Source: Bacillota bacterium
GTDB taxonomy: Bacteria; Bacillota; Clostridia; Lachnospirales; Lachnospiraceae
Direction of reading: 5' to 3'
Assembly: GCA_023439125.1 (NCBI GenBank)
Contig: JAEXOU010000019.1
Span: 62,001-126,000, forward strand
DNA: 64,000 nt
Within the stretch, counting starts at the first letter, position 1. Each line of letters opens with the position of its first letter. The translations under genes and the position numbers were made by a program. The notes under the pieces are model-generated. The model was not told the DNA's origin and ran no database searches. It worked only from the letters and a program-made list of their open reading frames with translations. This document shows, one piece after another, positions 17,264 to 26,685 of this stretch.

Positions 17264-18724
17264 ATGGATATTACAAAACTGACGGCCCTTGAATTAGGAA
17301 AGAAAATTAAAGCAGGAGAAATTACGGTTGTAGATGCAGTACAACAGCAATTAGATAAAATAGAGCACAGAGACCCAATCTATCACTGTTATATATCAGT
17401 ACAAAAAGAACAAGCATTACAAAGAGCGAGAGAGGTACAAACAGGAATTGATGCAGGAGAATACAAAGATTCTCCAATTGCTGGTGTACCAATTGCATTG
17501 AAGGACAATATATGTACGAGAGGTATTAAAACAACATGCGCTTCCAAAATTCTTTCGAATTTCGTGCCTACCTATAATGCAACAGTTGTAAAAAAATTAG
17601 AGGCTGCAGGTACCGTACTTCTTGGTAAGGTAAACATGGACGAATTTGCAATGGGAAGCACAACCGAGACTTCATTTTATGGTGAGACGAAGAATCCTTG
17701 GGATACTTCCTGTGTTCCAGGTGGTTCCTCTGGTGGCGCAGCAGCTGCAGTGGCAGCAGAGGAAGCTTTTCTTGCATTGGGTTCAGACACTGGAGGTTCT
17801 ATTCGTCAGCCGAGTGCATTTTGTGGAGTTACTGGTATTAAGCCAACTTATGGTACAGTTTCAAGATATGGACTCGTAGCATATGCATCGAGTTTAGACC
17901 AAATTGGACCAATTGCACGTAGTGTTTCCGATTGCGCTGTAGCACTTGATATTATTTCGGGAAGTGATAAAGCTGATTCCACTTGTGTGGATAAGGATGA
18001 TTATCAATACACAAAAGCATTAATTGATGATGTCAAGGGTATGAAGATTGGAATCCCTAGAGGGTATTTATCACAAGGATTAGAGGAAGAGGTAAAGACA
18101 GCAATTTTATCTGCAGCTAAGGAACTAGAACGTAAGGGAGCAATTGTCGAAGAGTTTGATTTGGAAGCTGTTGATTACGCAATTCCAGCATACTATGTCA
18201 TTGCTTCGGCAGAAGCGAGTTCGAATCTTTCACGTTATGATGGGATTAAATATGGGTATCGGACGAAGGATTATGAGGGACTTCAGGATGTCTATAAGAA
18301 GACGCGAAAAGAAGGCTTTGGCGATGAGGCAAAAAGAAGAATGATGATCGGTGCCTTTGTATTGAGCTCTGGCTACTATGATGCCTATTATAACAAAGCA
18401 TTAAAAGTTAAAGCTGTGATAAAGCAAGGTTTTGATAAAGCCTTTGAAAAGTATGATGTGATTCTTGGACCAACGGCTCCAACATCGGCATTGAACTTAG
18501 GAGAAAGTCTGTCTGATCCATTAAAGATGTACTTAGGTGATATCTATACAGTTTCAGTTAACTTAGCAGGGCTTCCAGCGATTAGTTTACCTTGTGGAAA
18601 TGACTCGAAAGGATTACCAATTGGGTTACAATTAATTGGCAAACATTTTGGTGAGAAGGAAATACTTCGTGTTGCGTATTCTTTTGAACAGACAAGAGAA
18701 TACGCAAGACCAATGCTTGATTAA
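17264..18724 (+). CDS. gatA: Asp/Glu-tRNA amidotransferase subunit A
   Basis: 486 aa. The glutaminase subunit of GatCAB releases ammonia from glutamine and passes it to GatB. The amidase-signature triad is present: catalytic Lys in ALKDNICT, cis-Ser in PGGSSGGAAAAVAAEEA and the nucleophilic Ser in GSDTGGSIRQPSAFCG. Length and order are standard. It sits between gatC and gatB. Confidence 0.97.
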   Translation: MDITKLTALELGKKIKAGEITVVDAVQQQLDKIEHRDPIYHCYISVQKEQALQRAREVQTGIDAGEYKDSPIAGVPIALKDNICTRGIKTTCASKILSNFVPTYNATVVKKLEAAGTVLLGKVNMDEFAMGSTTETSFYGETKNPWDTSCVPGGSSGGAAAAVAAEEAFLALGSDTGGSIRQPSAFCGVTGIKPTYGTVSRYGLVAYASSLDQIGPIARSVSDCAVALDIISGSDKADSTCVDKDDYQYTKALIDDVKGMKIGIPRGYLSQGLEEEVKTAILSAAKELERKGAIVEEFDLEAVDYAIPAYYVIASAEASSNLSRYDGIKYGYRTKDYEGLQDVYKKTRKEGFGDEAKRRMMIGAFVLSSGYYDAYYNKALKVKAVIKQGFDKAFEKYDVILGPTAPTSALNLGESLSDPLKMYLGDIYTVSVNLAGLPAISLPCGNDSKGLPIGLQLIGKHFGEKEILRVAYSFEQTREYARPMLD

Positions 18725-18739
18725 GGAGGGAAACATACG

Positions 18740-20167
18740 GTGAAATCATATGAAACAGTTATCGGTTTAGAGGTTCATGTAGAGCTAGCAACAAAAACGA
18801 AGATATTTTGTGGATGTACAACTCAATTTGGTGGTGAGCCAAATACCCATTGCTGCCCTGTATGTACAGGAATGCCTGGAACCCTTCCTGTCCTGAATAA
18901 AAAAGTAGTTGAATATGCAATTGCAGCTGGATTAGCCATGAATTGTACTATTACACAGAGATGTAAATTTGATCGAAAGAATTATTTTTACCCAGATTTA
19001 CCAAAAGCATATCAGGTATCGCAGTTATATCTTCCAATTTGTCGTAATGGTAGTATCGAGATTGAAGTTGGAGGTATCAAAAAGACAATTGGTATTCATG
19101 AAATTCATATGGAAGAGGATGCCGGTAAATTAGTCCATGATCCATGGGAGGACTGTACCTTAGTGGATTATAATCGCTGTGGGGTTCCATTAATCGAAAT
19201 CGTAAGTGAGCCAGATATGAGAAGCGCAGAGGAAGTTATTGCATATCTGGAAAAATTAAAATTGATTTTACAATATCTTGGTGTGTCCGATTGCAAGATG
19301 CAGGAGGGTTCTCTTCGAGCTGACATCAACCTTTCGATTCGTGAGGTTGGTGCATCTGAATTAGGAACGAGAACTGAGATGAAGAATATGAACTCTTTTA
19401 AAGCAATTGCAAGAGCGATTGAAGGAGAGAGAAAGCGTCAGATAGAAGTAATTGAATATGGAAAGAGCATTGTTCAGGAAACAAGACGTTGGGATGACAA
19501 TAAAGATACGAGCTTTGCAATGAGAAGCAAGGAGGATGCACAAGATTATCGTTACTTTCCAGAACCAGACTTAGTTCCAATTGTAATCAGTGATGAATGG
19601 TTAGCCAAGATAAAAAGTCAGGAACCAGAACTTCGTGATGCAAAAATGCATCGGTATCAAAAGGATTATGATATCCCTGAATATGATGCTATGATTATTA
19701 CAAGTTCAAAAAACTTAGCTGATTTGTTTGAAGCTGCTGTTTTAATCTGTCAAAAGCCAAAGGAAGTAAGCAACTGGCTTATGGTAGAAACAATGAGATT
19801 GATGAAAGAAGCAGAGATCGATGTGGAAGATCTAAAGCTTTCACCTAGAAAGCTAGCAATATTGATTCAATTAATCGAGGATGGAAAAATCAATCGAACG
19901 ATCGGGAAAGAAGTATTTGAAGAAATATTTAAACATAATATTGAGCCAGAGCAGTATATTAAAGAACATGGACTAACCATGGTTAGTGATGATGGCTTGT
20001 TACGTGAGATTGTGCAAAGAGTAATTGAAGAAAATCCACAATCAGTAGAGGACTATCATAATGGGAAGGAAAAGGCAATTGGTTTCTTAGTTGGTCAGAC
20101 GATGAAAGAGATGAAGGGGAAAGCAAATCCTAGTATGATTAACTCGATTTTACAAGAATTATTGTAG
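18740..20167 (+). CDS. gatB: Asp/Glu-tRNA amidotransferase subunit B
   Basis: 475 aa. This subunit binds the mischarged tRNA, activates Asp or Glu with ATP and amidates it. Visible: YETVIGLEVHVEL, zinc-site cysteines in IFCGCTTQFGG and HCCPVCTGMPGTLP, then KNYFYPDLPKAYQ, IHMEEDAGKL and GVPLIEIVSEPD. The YqeY-like tail ends in NPSMINSILQELL. The start is GTG at 18740 with TAAGGAGGG 10 bp upstream. Last gene of the transamidation set; a PilZ gene follows 87 bp later. Confidence 0.97.
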   Translation: MKSYETVIGLEVHVELATKTKIFCGCTTQFGGEPNTHCCPVCTGMPGTLPVLNKKVVEYAIAAGLAMNCTITQRCKFDRKNYFYPDLPKAYQVSQLYLPICRNGSIEIEVGGIKKTIGIHEIHMEEDAGKLVHDPWEDCTLVDYNRCGVPLIEIVSEPDMRSAEEVIAYLEKLKLILQYLGVSDCKMQEGSLRADINLSIREVGASELGTRTEMKNMNSFKAIARAIEGERKRQIEVIEYGKSIVQETRRWDDNKDTSFAMRSKEDAQDYRYFPEPDLVPIVISDEWLAKIKSQEPELRDAKMHRYQKDYDIPEYDAMIITSSKNLADLFEAAVLICQKPKEVSNWLMVETMRLMKEAEIDVEDLKLSPRKLAILIQLIEDGKINRTIGKEVFEEIFKHNIEPEQYIKEHGLTMVSDDGLLREIVQRVIEENPQSVEDYHNGKEKAIGFLVGQTMKEMKGKANPSMINSILQELL

Positions 20168-20254
20168 ATTTTAGTTGTGGAGTGGATAATTATGTAATAT
20201 AATAGTTGAATAAGTAATTAACATAAGAAAAATGTAAATCAAGGAGGGATTCAA

Positions 20255-20608
20255 GTGCAGGAAAAGAGAAGAGATAAAAGAATCAGTGTTGTTCTTAATT
20301 TAGAAATTTCATCTTTATTTAAGCAAGATAATATTAAAGTAGAGATGGCGGATACTCCAATAACAGTTGTTGACATATCAAGAAGTGGCATTGGTTTTCA
20401 GTCTGAAAGCAATCTTCCAATTGGTTATTATTTTAATGCAAGTATTCAGTTTGGCAAGGAAGATGCAAAGTTATACTGTGTTGTTAAGATTATTCGCTCT
20501 GTAAAATTACAGGATAATTTGACGATGTATGGATGTGAGTTTGTAGGAATGGCACCTGTTTTATCTTATATATTTGATTCCTTTGAGAATACAGCATTGG
20601 ATCAATAA
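20255..20608 (+). CDS. PilZ-domain protein (probable cyclic di-GMP receptor)
   Basis: 117 aa, a stand-alone PilZ domain. The ligand signatures are present: an N-terminal basic RRDKR stretch (RxxxR position) and DISRSGIGF (D/NxSxxG position), followed by the beta-barrel and CEFVGM. Stand-alone PilZ proteins usually act by binding a partner after c-di-GMP binding. The start is GTG at 20255 with AAGGAGGG. It may be read through from gatB, but an AT-rich 87-bp gap may hold a promoter. A terminator follows at 20691. Confidence 0.87.
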   Translation: MQEKRRDKRISVVLNLEISSLFKQDNIKVEMADTPITVVDISRSGIGFQSESNLPIGYYFNASIQFGKEDAKLYCVVKIIRSVKLQDNLTMYGCEFVGMAPVLSYIFDSFENTALDQ

Positions 20609-20690
20609 TATAATTTCTGAACTTTTCCATCCCATGAATAGATGAAACGATTATTTGTTTTCCTAGTTTAGAATCAATGAAACATAAATT

Positions 20691-20735
20691 AAAGGGGTGT
20701 GTACTGCTGAATGAAAAAAGTACACACCCCTTTTT
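20691..20735 (+). terminator. Rho-independent terminator after the PilZ gene
   Basis: GGGGTGTGTAC (20694-20704) pairs perfectly with GTACACACCCC (20720-20730), followed by TTTTT. Confidence 0.9.
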
Positions 20736-20882
20736 AATTTCATAGGAAAGTTCTTTGAACTTCCCTATGAAATTAAAAAGCGTCCAAAAGGAAGGACGCT
20801 ATGATGCACACAAGCGGGATAGGAAGATGTCGCTTACGCGACCGCGCTTGGCGCGAGTGTTTTGCAAGCAAAACACTTTTTT
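20736..20882 (+). other. Stack of four more hairpins, the last a terminator
   Basis: In order: an 18-bp stem with one mismatch (20736-20753/20757-20774); AGCGTCC/GGACGCT (20779-20785/20794-20800); GTCGC/GCGAC (20829-20833/20838-20842) directly joined to CGCGC/GCGCG (20843-20847/20851-20855); and AGTGTTTTGC/GCAAAACACT (20856-20865/20868-20877) with a T-run. G+C is well above the surroundings between 20800 and 20856. No ORF is seen. Confidence 0.7.
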
Positions 20883-21855
20883 AACTACTTTGTTTTCTTA
20901 CCAACTGAACGATATTTTGGATTACTTTCCTAACAAGTAAATCACCAGCTTTTTCTTCTGCTATATTCGGTATAAAGCCAGCTGCCATGTCATTATGACC
21001 ACCACCATCACCAAAACCTAAGAGAGCCTCATGAATAATCTTACTGGCATCGAGTGTTGGGAGAGCGCTTCTTACAGAGAATTTTATTCCATCAGCACGA
21101 TAGGAGTAAATAACCGTAAACTCGATTTCTGAGATTGTAAGTAAAAAATCATTCACCGACCCAATCACTGATTCCGGACAATCGTCGCCAATATTAGCAA
21201 TTGCAATGTTATGGTCAAGTTTTAAATCAGAGATAGCATTCATATAGTTTGCTAAATCCTCAAGTTTCATGCTACTCATCTCAAAGGCTCTTAATTTTAT
21301 TGAATCAGCTAATCGAAAAAGATGACAAAACATATCAACATCTAAATTACTGATTCTTCGAGTTAACTGTGCTGTATCCATCTTCAGTCCATAGACGAGG
21401 GCGGTAGCAACATCTGTTGTTAACGGAATCTCGTTCTCAACAAAGTAACTTGCGACAATTGAGGCACATGCTCCGACGTCATGTCGAATATCAAAGAAGC
21501 GATAAGCTTGTGTATTATGTGGATCATGGTGGTCGATACAAGCAATTTCCATACCTGCAGTGTCGGTTACATTAAGATTGCCCTTTTGACCATCAACGAT
21601 TATAATCTCATCTTCTTTACTAAATTTAAGTGTATTCACTGGATATATATCAATATGAAGTAAATCAATCATCTTTAAAGTATTATCTTTATCAATAATT
21701 CCATGATAAATGATTGTTGATTGAATACCTTTCGCTTTTAGGAGTGCTTGTAGCCCCATCGCGGAGGCTAATGCATCTTGGTCTGGATAATTGTGCATCT
21801 GAACATAAACGTGAGTGTTTTGAATACATTGAATGAGTTCGTCTAGTTTCGTCAT
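20881..21855 (-). CDS. DHH/DHHA1 phosphoesterase (NrnA-like)
   Basis: 324 aa, the size of NrnA-type enzymes that degrade nano-RNA, pAp or cyclic dinucleotide products with Mn2+. DHH motifs: MHNYPDQDALASAMGL near residue 20, EIIIVDGQKG, CIDHHDPHNT near 108-117 and LVYGLKMDT. The C-terminal DHHA1 glycine motif is GFGDGGGHNDMAAGF. The first motif reads HNYPDQDA rather than the common HxxPDxDA spacing, but the metal-binding Asp residues are kept. It converges with gatB-pilZ. A c-di-GMP receptor next door makes a role in dinucleotide turnover tempting, but this is only context. Confidence 0.87.
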   Translation of the reverse strand: MTKLDELIQCIQNTHVYVQMHNYPDQDALASAMGLQALLKAKGIQSTIIYHGIIDKDNTLKMIDLLHIDIYPVNTLKFSKEDEIIIVDGQKGNLNVTDTAGMEIACIDHHDPHNTQAYRFFDIRHDVGACASIVASYFVENEIPLTTDVATALVYGLKMDTAQLTRRISNLDVDMFCHLFRLADSIKLRAFEMSSMKLEDLANYMNAISDLKLDHNIAIANIGDDCPESVIGSVNDFLLTISEIEFTVIYSYRADGIKFSVRSALPTLDASKIIHEALLGFGDGGGHNDMAAGFIPNIAEEKAGDLLVRKVIQNIVQLVRKQSS

Positions 21856-22247
21856 TGTTCAAATACCTTTCTTTTTATTTCATGACAGGGAAGACAGTTT
21901 ACTTCTGATCTTGTATCATTCAAGAATACCTTGATTGTAAATGCATTTAACAAATAATGTCAACAGTTCATACATATTTGTTATAAAAATCTAAAGGGAT
22001 TATCCTGTTTCAAAAAGTGAGGTGAAGAAAAGTATTTCAAAAGAAGAGAACTCTTTTCTTCTACTACATTTTATTTTATATTGATTATATTTATGCAAAT
22101 ATCAAAGAAAGTGATAGTATTACTTATAAATTCATAGAAAAGAAGAAATATTTACTAGTTTATGAAAAAAATGTCTTGTAATCCATATACATGGTGAGAT
22201 ATAATAAAATAAGTTCATAGAACAAATTAGAGTGGAGGGATTTTAAG
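21856..22247. other. AT-rich intergenic region between divergent genes
   Basis: About 390 bp between the DHH gene (minus) and a plus-strand gene. It holds the promoter at 22177-22206. I see no ORF or strong hairpin in the rest. Confidence 0.5.
22177..22206 (+). promoter_or_regulatory. Promoter for zinc-ribbon membrane protein
   Basis: TTGTAA (22177-22182), 18 bp, TATAAT (22201-22206). Confidence 0.65.
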
Positions 22248-22862
22248 ATGGCATTTTGTAGTAAGTGCGGAGCACAAGTCTCAGATGGTGTAAGATTTTG
22301 TCCAAGCTGTGGTAATGATTTAACAGGTGCTCAACAAAATATGAATCAAGGTAATAGTGGTCAACAGTATCAAAATAATATGAATCAACAGAATATGTAT
22401 CAAACAAATCAAAATAATTACGGACAACAAACAAGCAAAAATTCAATGCCTTCCTTTTTGAATACATTAGATACTACAATCCAGTATCATCCACAGGATA
22501 TTGCACAAAACAAGGTTATGGGAGTATTAGCTTACATAGGTATCCTTTGGTTAATTCCTTTTTTTACAGCAAAGCAATCTCAGTTTGCTAAGTTTCATTT
22601 AAAACAAGCTTTTTTAGTAGTTATTACTCAAATTGGATTTGAGTTTATATCAGCTATACTATCTGCAGTAATTAAAGTTCAAGTATCAGCAGGTTTTTAT
22701 ACATATTACAGAACGCCAGGTATTTTAGTTTTCTTTTTATTCATCATCCGTATAGCTATTTGGGCTATGGCGATTCTTGGAATTGTGAATGCTGCTCAAG
22801 GTAAAGCAAAAGAGCTTCCTTTTATAGGTAAATATGCTTCTAAAATTACTTTCCTTAACTAA
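22248..22862 (+). CDS. Zinc-ribbon membrane protein (DUF4870/Tic20-like)
   Basis: 204 aa. Residues 1-25 are a zinc ribbon (FCSKCGAQV and FCPSCGNDL). A Gln/Asn-rich linker follows to about 65. Then come three to four hydrophobic segments: VMGVLAYIGILWLIPFF (about 90-106), FLVVITQIGFEFISAIL and ILVFFLFIIRIAIWAMAIL. The loop KFHLKQA between the first two is typical of the DUF4870-like family. The function is unknown. The ribbon and linker resemble those of the protein at 1102-2871, so the two may share a partner. It has its own promoter and terminator. Confidence 0.75.
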   Translation: MAFCSKCGAQVSDGVRFCPSCGNDLTGAQQNMNQGNSGQQYQNNMNQQNMYQTNQNNYGQQTSKNSMPSFLNTLDTTIQYHPQDIAQNKVMGVLAYIGILWLIPFFTAKQSQFAKFHLKQAFLVVITQIGFEFISAILSAVIKVQVSAGFYTYYRTPGILVFFLFIIRIAIWAMAILGIVNAAQGKAKELPFIGKYASKITFLN

Positions 22863-22874
22863 TATATAAATCCT

Positions 22875-22902
22875 ATGCCCTGTTCTTCAGGGCATTTTTT
22901 TT
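22875..22902 (+). terminator. Rho-independent terminator
   Basis: ATGCCCTG (22875-22882) pairs with CAGGGCAT (22888-22895), followed by an eight-T run. Confidence 0.9.
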
Positions 22903-22925
22903 GCGCCAAACACTTTTTTATGCAA

Positions 22926-22958
22926 GAAAAAAGGTGTAGAGAAAGTCTACACCTTTTT
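22926..22958. terminator. Bidirectional terminator between zinc-ribbon gene and csp
   Basis: AAAAAGGTGTAGA pairs with TCTACACCTTTTT around GAAAG. A/T runs on both sides make it work on either strand; its main client is probably csp on the minus strand. Confidence 0.88.
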
Positions 22959-23016
22959 GTTACAACCTTTAATCCACTTTCATATATTTCTATATTAAAG
23001 TCTGATTTTTTTCTGA

Positions 23017-23217
23017 TTATAACTTTGTTACGTTAGCTGCCTGAGGTCCTTTTTCGCCTTCTACAACGTCAAACTGAACAGCTTCGCCCTCTTCAAGAAC
23101 TTTAAAACCATCCATATTTAATGCTGAGAAATGTACGAATACGTCGTTTCCTTCTTCATCAGAAATGAAACCAAAACCTTTTTTAGCGTTAAACCATTTT
23201 ACTGTACCCTTTTTCAT
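23017..23217 (-). CDS. Cold-shock protein
   Basis: 66 aa, the standard size for CspA-type RNA chaperones, which melt structured mRNA. RNP1 (KGFGFIS) and RNP2 (VFVHFSA) are intact, with MKKGTVKWFNAKKG at the start. The frame opens 13 codons further upstream, but AGGAGG sits 7 bp before the ATG at 23217, which gives the family's normal N-terminus. It has its own promoter and terminator. The predicted 5' UTR is short (about 50 nt), unlike the long leader of E. coli cspA. Confidence 0.96.
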   Translation of the reverse strand: MKKGTVKWFNAKKGFGFISDEEGNDVFVHFSALNMDGFKVLEEGEAVQFDVVEGEKGPQAANVTKL

Positions 23218-23274
23218 AAAGTGCCTCCTGAAACTATGTATTGTTACAATTATCACTATGATAATCTATTCATT

Positions 23275-23303
23275 AATTTAACATAAATTTAAGAAAATGT
23301 CAA
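23275..23303 (-). promoter_or_regulatory. Promoter of csp
   Basis: On the minus strand: TTGACA (23303-23298), 17 bp, TAAATT (23280-23275). Confidence 0.75.
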
Positions 23304-23465
23304 TTTGTCTTTGTAAATTTTGCTTAGGTTATTAATAATTTATCATATTTATTAGTTATATTATCCATTTTTGTCATATTTGGTAAAATAATCGATGTAT
23401 TACGAATAATGTATTCATTTGTCAGTACTTTATTTGATGTGATTTCGTTGAAATATGTTTTTTAT

Positions 23466-23494
23466 ATGACAAGGATAGCTGCATATGCTATAAT
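23466..23494 (+). promoter_or_regulatory. Promoter of the M16 peptidase gene
   Basis: ATGACA (23466-23471), 17 bp, TATAAT (23489-23494). The leader would be about 138 nt. I see nothing else in the 420-bp csp-peptidase gap besides this and the csp promoter. Confidence 0.7.
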
Positions 23495-23638
23495 TGGCAA
23501 TAGGAATAAAATAAGGAAGCGGTGAAACAATAGATTATAGTATGCATAAAGAGACTGTTTACCTAATTTATACAGATAAGGTACATTAGGAAACCTTTGA
23601 GTATGTTTTAGGAATGTTAAGAAATAGGAGAGGTTACG

Positions 23639-26614
23639 ATGGCAAAATGTATCAAAAGTAGTAGTGAGATTAAGAATTTGTCAGCATATCAGTTAGAATA
23701 TGAAGAAAAGTTAGATGATTGTAAAAGTGTTGGTTTAGTATTTCGCCATAAGAAATCAAAGGCGAGAATTTGCATTGTCTCAAACGAGGATGAGAATAAA
23801 GTATTTATGGTAGGATTCCGTACACCGCCAAAGGACAGTACGGGTGTTGCTCATATTATTGAACATACCGTATTATGTGGTTCGAAGAATTTTCCAGTAA
23901 AAGATCCATTTATCGAATTGGCAAAGGGATCTTTAAATACATTCTTAAATGCAATGACTTATTCCGATAAGACAATGTATCCGGTTGCAAGTTGTAATGA
24001 TAAAGACTTCCAGAACCTGATGCATGTATATATGGATGCTGTTTTTTATCCTAATATCTATTTACATCGTGAGATCTTTGAACAAGAAGGCTGGCATTAT
24101 GAGCTAGATGATGAAGATAGCGAATTAAGTCTGAATGGTATTGTATATAGCGAGATGAAGGGGGTATTCTCTTCACCAGAGCAGCTATTATCCCGTGAGA
24201 TTCAATCCAGTTTGTTTCCTGATACACCATATGGTGTGGAATCCGGTGGTGACCCAGAGTTTATTCCGGACTTAACATATGAAGATTATCTGGAATTTCA
24301 TAGGAAGTATTACTCTCCAGCGAATAGCTATATTTATCTCTATGGTGATATGGATATTGAAGAAAAACTCAGTTGGCTGGACGAAAATTATCTATCGAAT
24401 TTTGATGAAGTTAAAGTGAATTCAGTAATTCCGAAACAGAAGGCATTTTCAAAACCAGTAGAAATCGTTTCTTCTTATTCTTTGAGTGAGAACGAATCCG
24501 AAGAGGATAATACGTATCTAACATTTAACGCAGTCATTGGTGACTATACAGATGTTGAAGAGCGTAATGCAATGCAAGTATTAGAGGCAGTATTATTATC
24601 TTCTCCAGGTGCACCGTTAAAGCAAGCATTAATTGAAGCGAATATTGGTAAAGATATTTTAAGCAGTTATGATGATGAATTATTGCAACCAACATTCAAT
24701 ATTACGTCAAAGAATGCTAATGTTTCTGATCTACCAAGGTTTATAACAGTTATTCATGATACATTGAATAAGCTTGTGAAGGATGGACTTAATGAAAAAT
24801 CATTGCTAGCAGCAATTAATGTATTAGAATTTCGCTATCGAGAAGCTGACTTTGGACAATTTCCAAAAGGCTTGTTGTATGGATTGAATATGATGGGAAC
24901 CTGGCTTTATGACGATACAAAAGCATTTACGAATATGCATGGCAATGAAATCTTTAAAAAGCTACGTCAACAAATTGGAACAGGATATTATGAGAAGTTA
25001 ATTCAGAAGTATCTGTTAGACAATACTCATGTAACTTACCTAATGTTAAAACCAGAGAAAGGTTTGAATGCAAAGAAAGAAGAAGAGCTTCAAAAGAAAC
25101 TTAAAGAATATAAGGAAAGTCTTACGAAGGAAGAGGTTCAAGAAATTGTTGCTGCAACTCAACGTTTGAGAGCATTTCAAGAAGAACCATCTACACAAGA
25201 AGACTTAGAGAAGATTCCTTTACTTTCAAGAGAAGACATTGAGAAGACAGCTCCAAAGCTATATAATGATTTAAAATATGTTGACGATGTGCCAGTGCTT
25301 CACCATAATATATTTACGAATGGGATTGCTTATGTTAAGTGTATGTTTGACCTAAGTTCTGTTCCAACGGAACTTATATCCTATGTTCGATTGTTCTCAA
25401 CGGTACTTGGATATATTGACACTGAGAATTACACATTTGCGGAATTGGCGAATGAGATGAATATTTACACTGGTGGTATGACCTCCGAGATCAGTATTTT
25501 TAATAAGCGTCTAGATCCAGATACGTATCAGACTGTTCTTTATATTGGAACAAAAGTGCTTTATGAGAATGTTGGGAAAGCGTTCGATCTCATGGCTGAG
25601 ATGATTACGAAATCTAAATTTGAGGATACGAAGAGACTTTATGAGATTATACGCGAATCAAAGTCAAGAATTCAGATGAAATTAAACTCATCTGGTCATA
25701 ATGTAGCTGTTGACCGCGCCTTTTCCTATATAACACAGAGTGGTTATTTTTCTGATTTAACAAAAGGTATTCGTGCGTATCAGTTTTTAGATGATCTAGA
25801 GAAAAACTTTGAGACAAGAAAAAGTCATTTGGTTGACTGTTTCAAAAAGTTACGTGATATTGTCTTCACAGCTAACAACTGTTTTATAAGTGTGACAGCA
25901 GATGAGGAAGGTTTTAATGCATTTGCTAATACCTTTGGGCAATTAAGACAAGTGTTAGGAAAGGAGTCATTACAAAAGAATCGTTCGATTGAAGAAGTAA
26001 TTCGTCCTGCAGACTATCAATTCCCACTTAAGAAAAGTAATGAAGGCTTCACTTATTCAGGTCAGGTGCAATATGTTGCCCGCTGTGGTAACTTTGTACG
26101 TAATGGATTTACGATGAATGGTGCCCTAAAAGTGTTGAAGATGATTTTAAGTTATGACTATCTATGGAATAATGTACGTGTTAAAGGTGGAGCTTATGGT
26201 TGTATGTGCCAAATTGGAGGCTTAGATGGCTCAGCCTATATGGTATCTTATCGTGATCCGAATTTAGCTGAAACCGATCAAATTTATAAAGATGCTTATC
26301 AATATGTGGAATCCTTTGAGGCAAGTGAGAGAGACATGACAAAGTATATTATCGGAACAATGAGTGCTGTGGATACACCACTTACTCCGATGATGAAAGG
26401 CAGTCGTTCGCTTAATGCTTATATGAGTGGTGTAACAATAGAAGACATTCAGCGAGATCGTAATCAGATTTTGGAAACGACACAAGAGGATATCCGTAAA
26501 TATGCTCCATTGGTGAAAGCAGTAATGGATGAGGATGTTATCTGCGTTATCGGTAATGCTGAAAGAGTTGAAAAAGAAGCTTCTATGTTTGGCAGCATTA
26601 AACCATTATTTTAG
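23639..26614 (+). CDS. M16C zinc metalloprotease (presequence-protease/insulinase family)
   Basis: 991 aa, the full length of the single-chain M16C (PreP-like) peptidases, which form a clamshell that degrades unfolded peptides. The inverted zinc motif HxxEH is AHIIEHTVLCGS (His72, Glu75, His76), with the distal Glu in NGIVYSEMKGVFSSPE. The third and fourth domains are present; GGAYGCMC carries the family's substrate-binding R/Y region. No signal peptide, so cytosolic. It lies 71 bp before era. Confidence 0.94.
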   Translation: MAKCIKSSSEIKNLSAYQLEYEEKLDDCKSVGLVFRHKKSKARICIVSNEDENKVFMVGFRTPPKDSTGVAHIIEHTVLCGSKNFPVKDPFIELAKGSLNTFLNAMTYSDKTMYPVASCNDKDFQNLMHVYMDAVFYPNIYLHREIFEQEGWHYELDDEDSELSLNGIVYSEMKGVFSSPEQLLSREIQSSLFPDTPYGVESGGDPEFIPDLTYEDYLEFHRKYYSPANSYIYLYGDMDIEEKLSWLDENYLSNFDEVKVNSVIPKQKAFSKPVEIVSSYSLSENESEEDNTYLTFNAVIGDYTDVEERNAMQVLEAVLLSSPGAPLKQALIEANIGKDILSSYDDELLQPTFNITSKNANVSDLPRFITVIHDTLNKLVKDGLNEKSLLAAINVLEFRYREADFGQFPKGLLYGLNMMGTWLYDDTKAFTNMHGNEIFKKLRQQIGTGYYEKLIQKYLLDNTHVTYLMLKPEKGLNAKKEEELQKKLKEYKESLTKEEVQEIVAATQRLRAFQEEPSTQEDLEKIPLLSREDIEKTAPKLYNDLKYVDDVPVLHHNIFTNGIAYVKCMFDLSSVPTELISYVRLFSTVLGYIDTENYTFAELANEMNIYTGGMTSEISIFNKRLDPDTYQTVLYIGTKVLYENVGKAFDLMAEMITKSKFEDTKRLYEIIRESKSRIQMKLNSSGHNVAVDRAFSYITQSGYFSDLTKGIRAYQFLDDLEKNFETRKSHLVDCFKKLRDIVFTANNCFISVTADEEGFNAFANTFGQLRQVLGKESLQKNRSIEEVIRPADYQFPLKKSNEGFTYSGQVQYVARCGNFVRNGFTMNGALKVLKMILSYDYLWNNVRVKGGAYGCMCQIGGLDGSAYMVSYRDPNLAETDQIYKDAYQYVESFEASERDMTKYIIGTMSAVDTPLTPMMKGSRSLNAYMSGVTIEDIQRDRNQILETTQEDIRKYAPLVKAVMDEDVICVIGNAERVEKEASMFGSIKPLF

Positions 26615-26685
26615 TTGCATAGGAAAGAGTATGGGTGCTAGTTAAAGCAACTCATAATATAGAAAAACAATAGGAAAGAGGAAGT

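Noticed and set aside
17568..18344. Extra ORFs within gatA
   Set aside because: Out-of-frame shadows of a conserved gene with biased composition.
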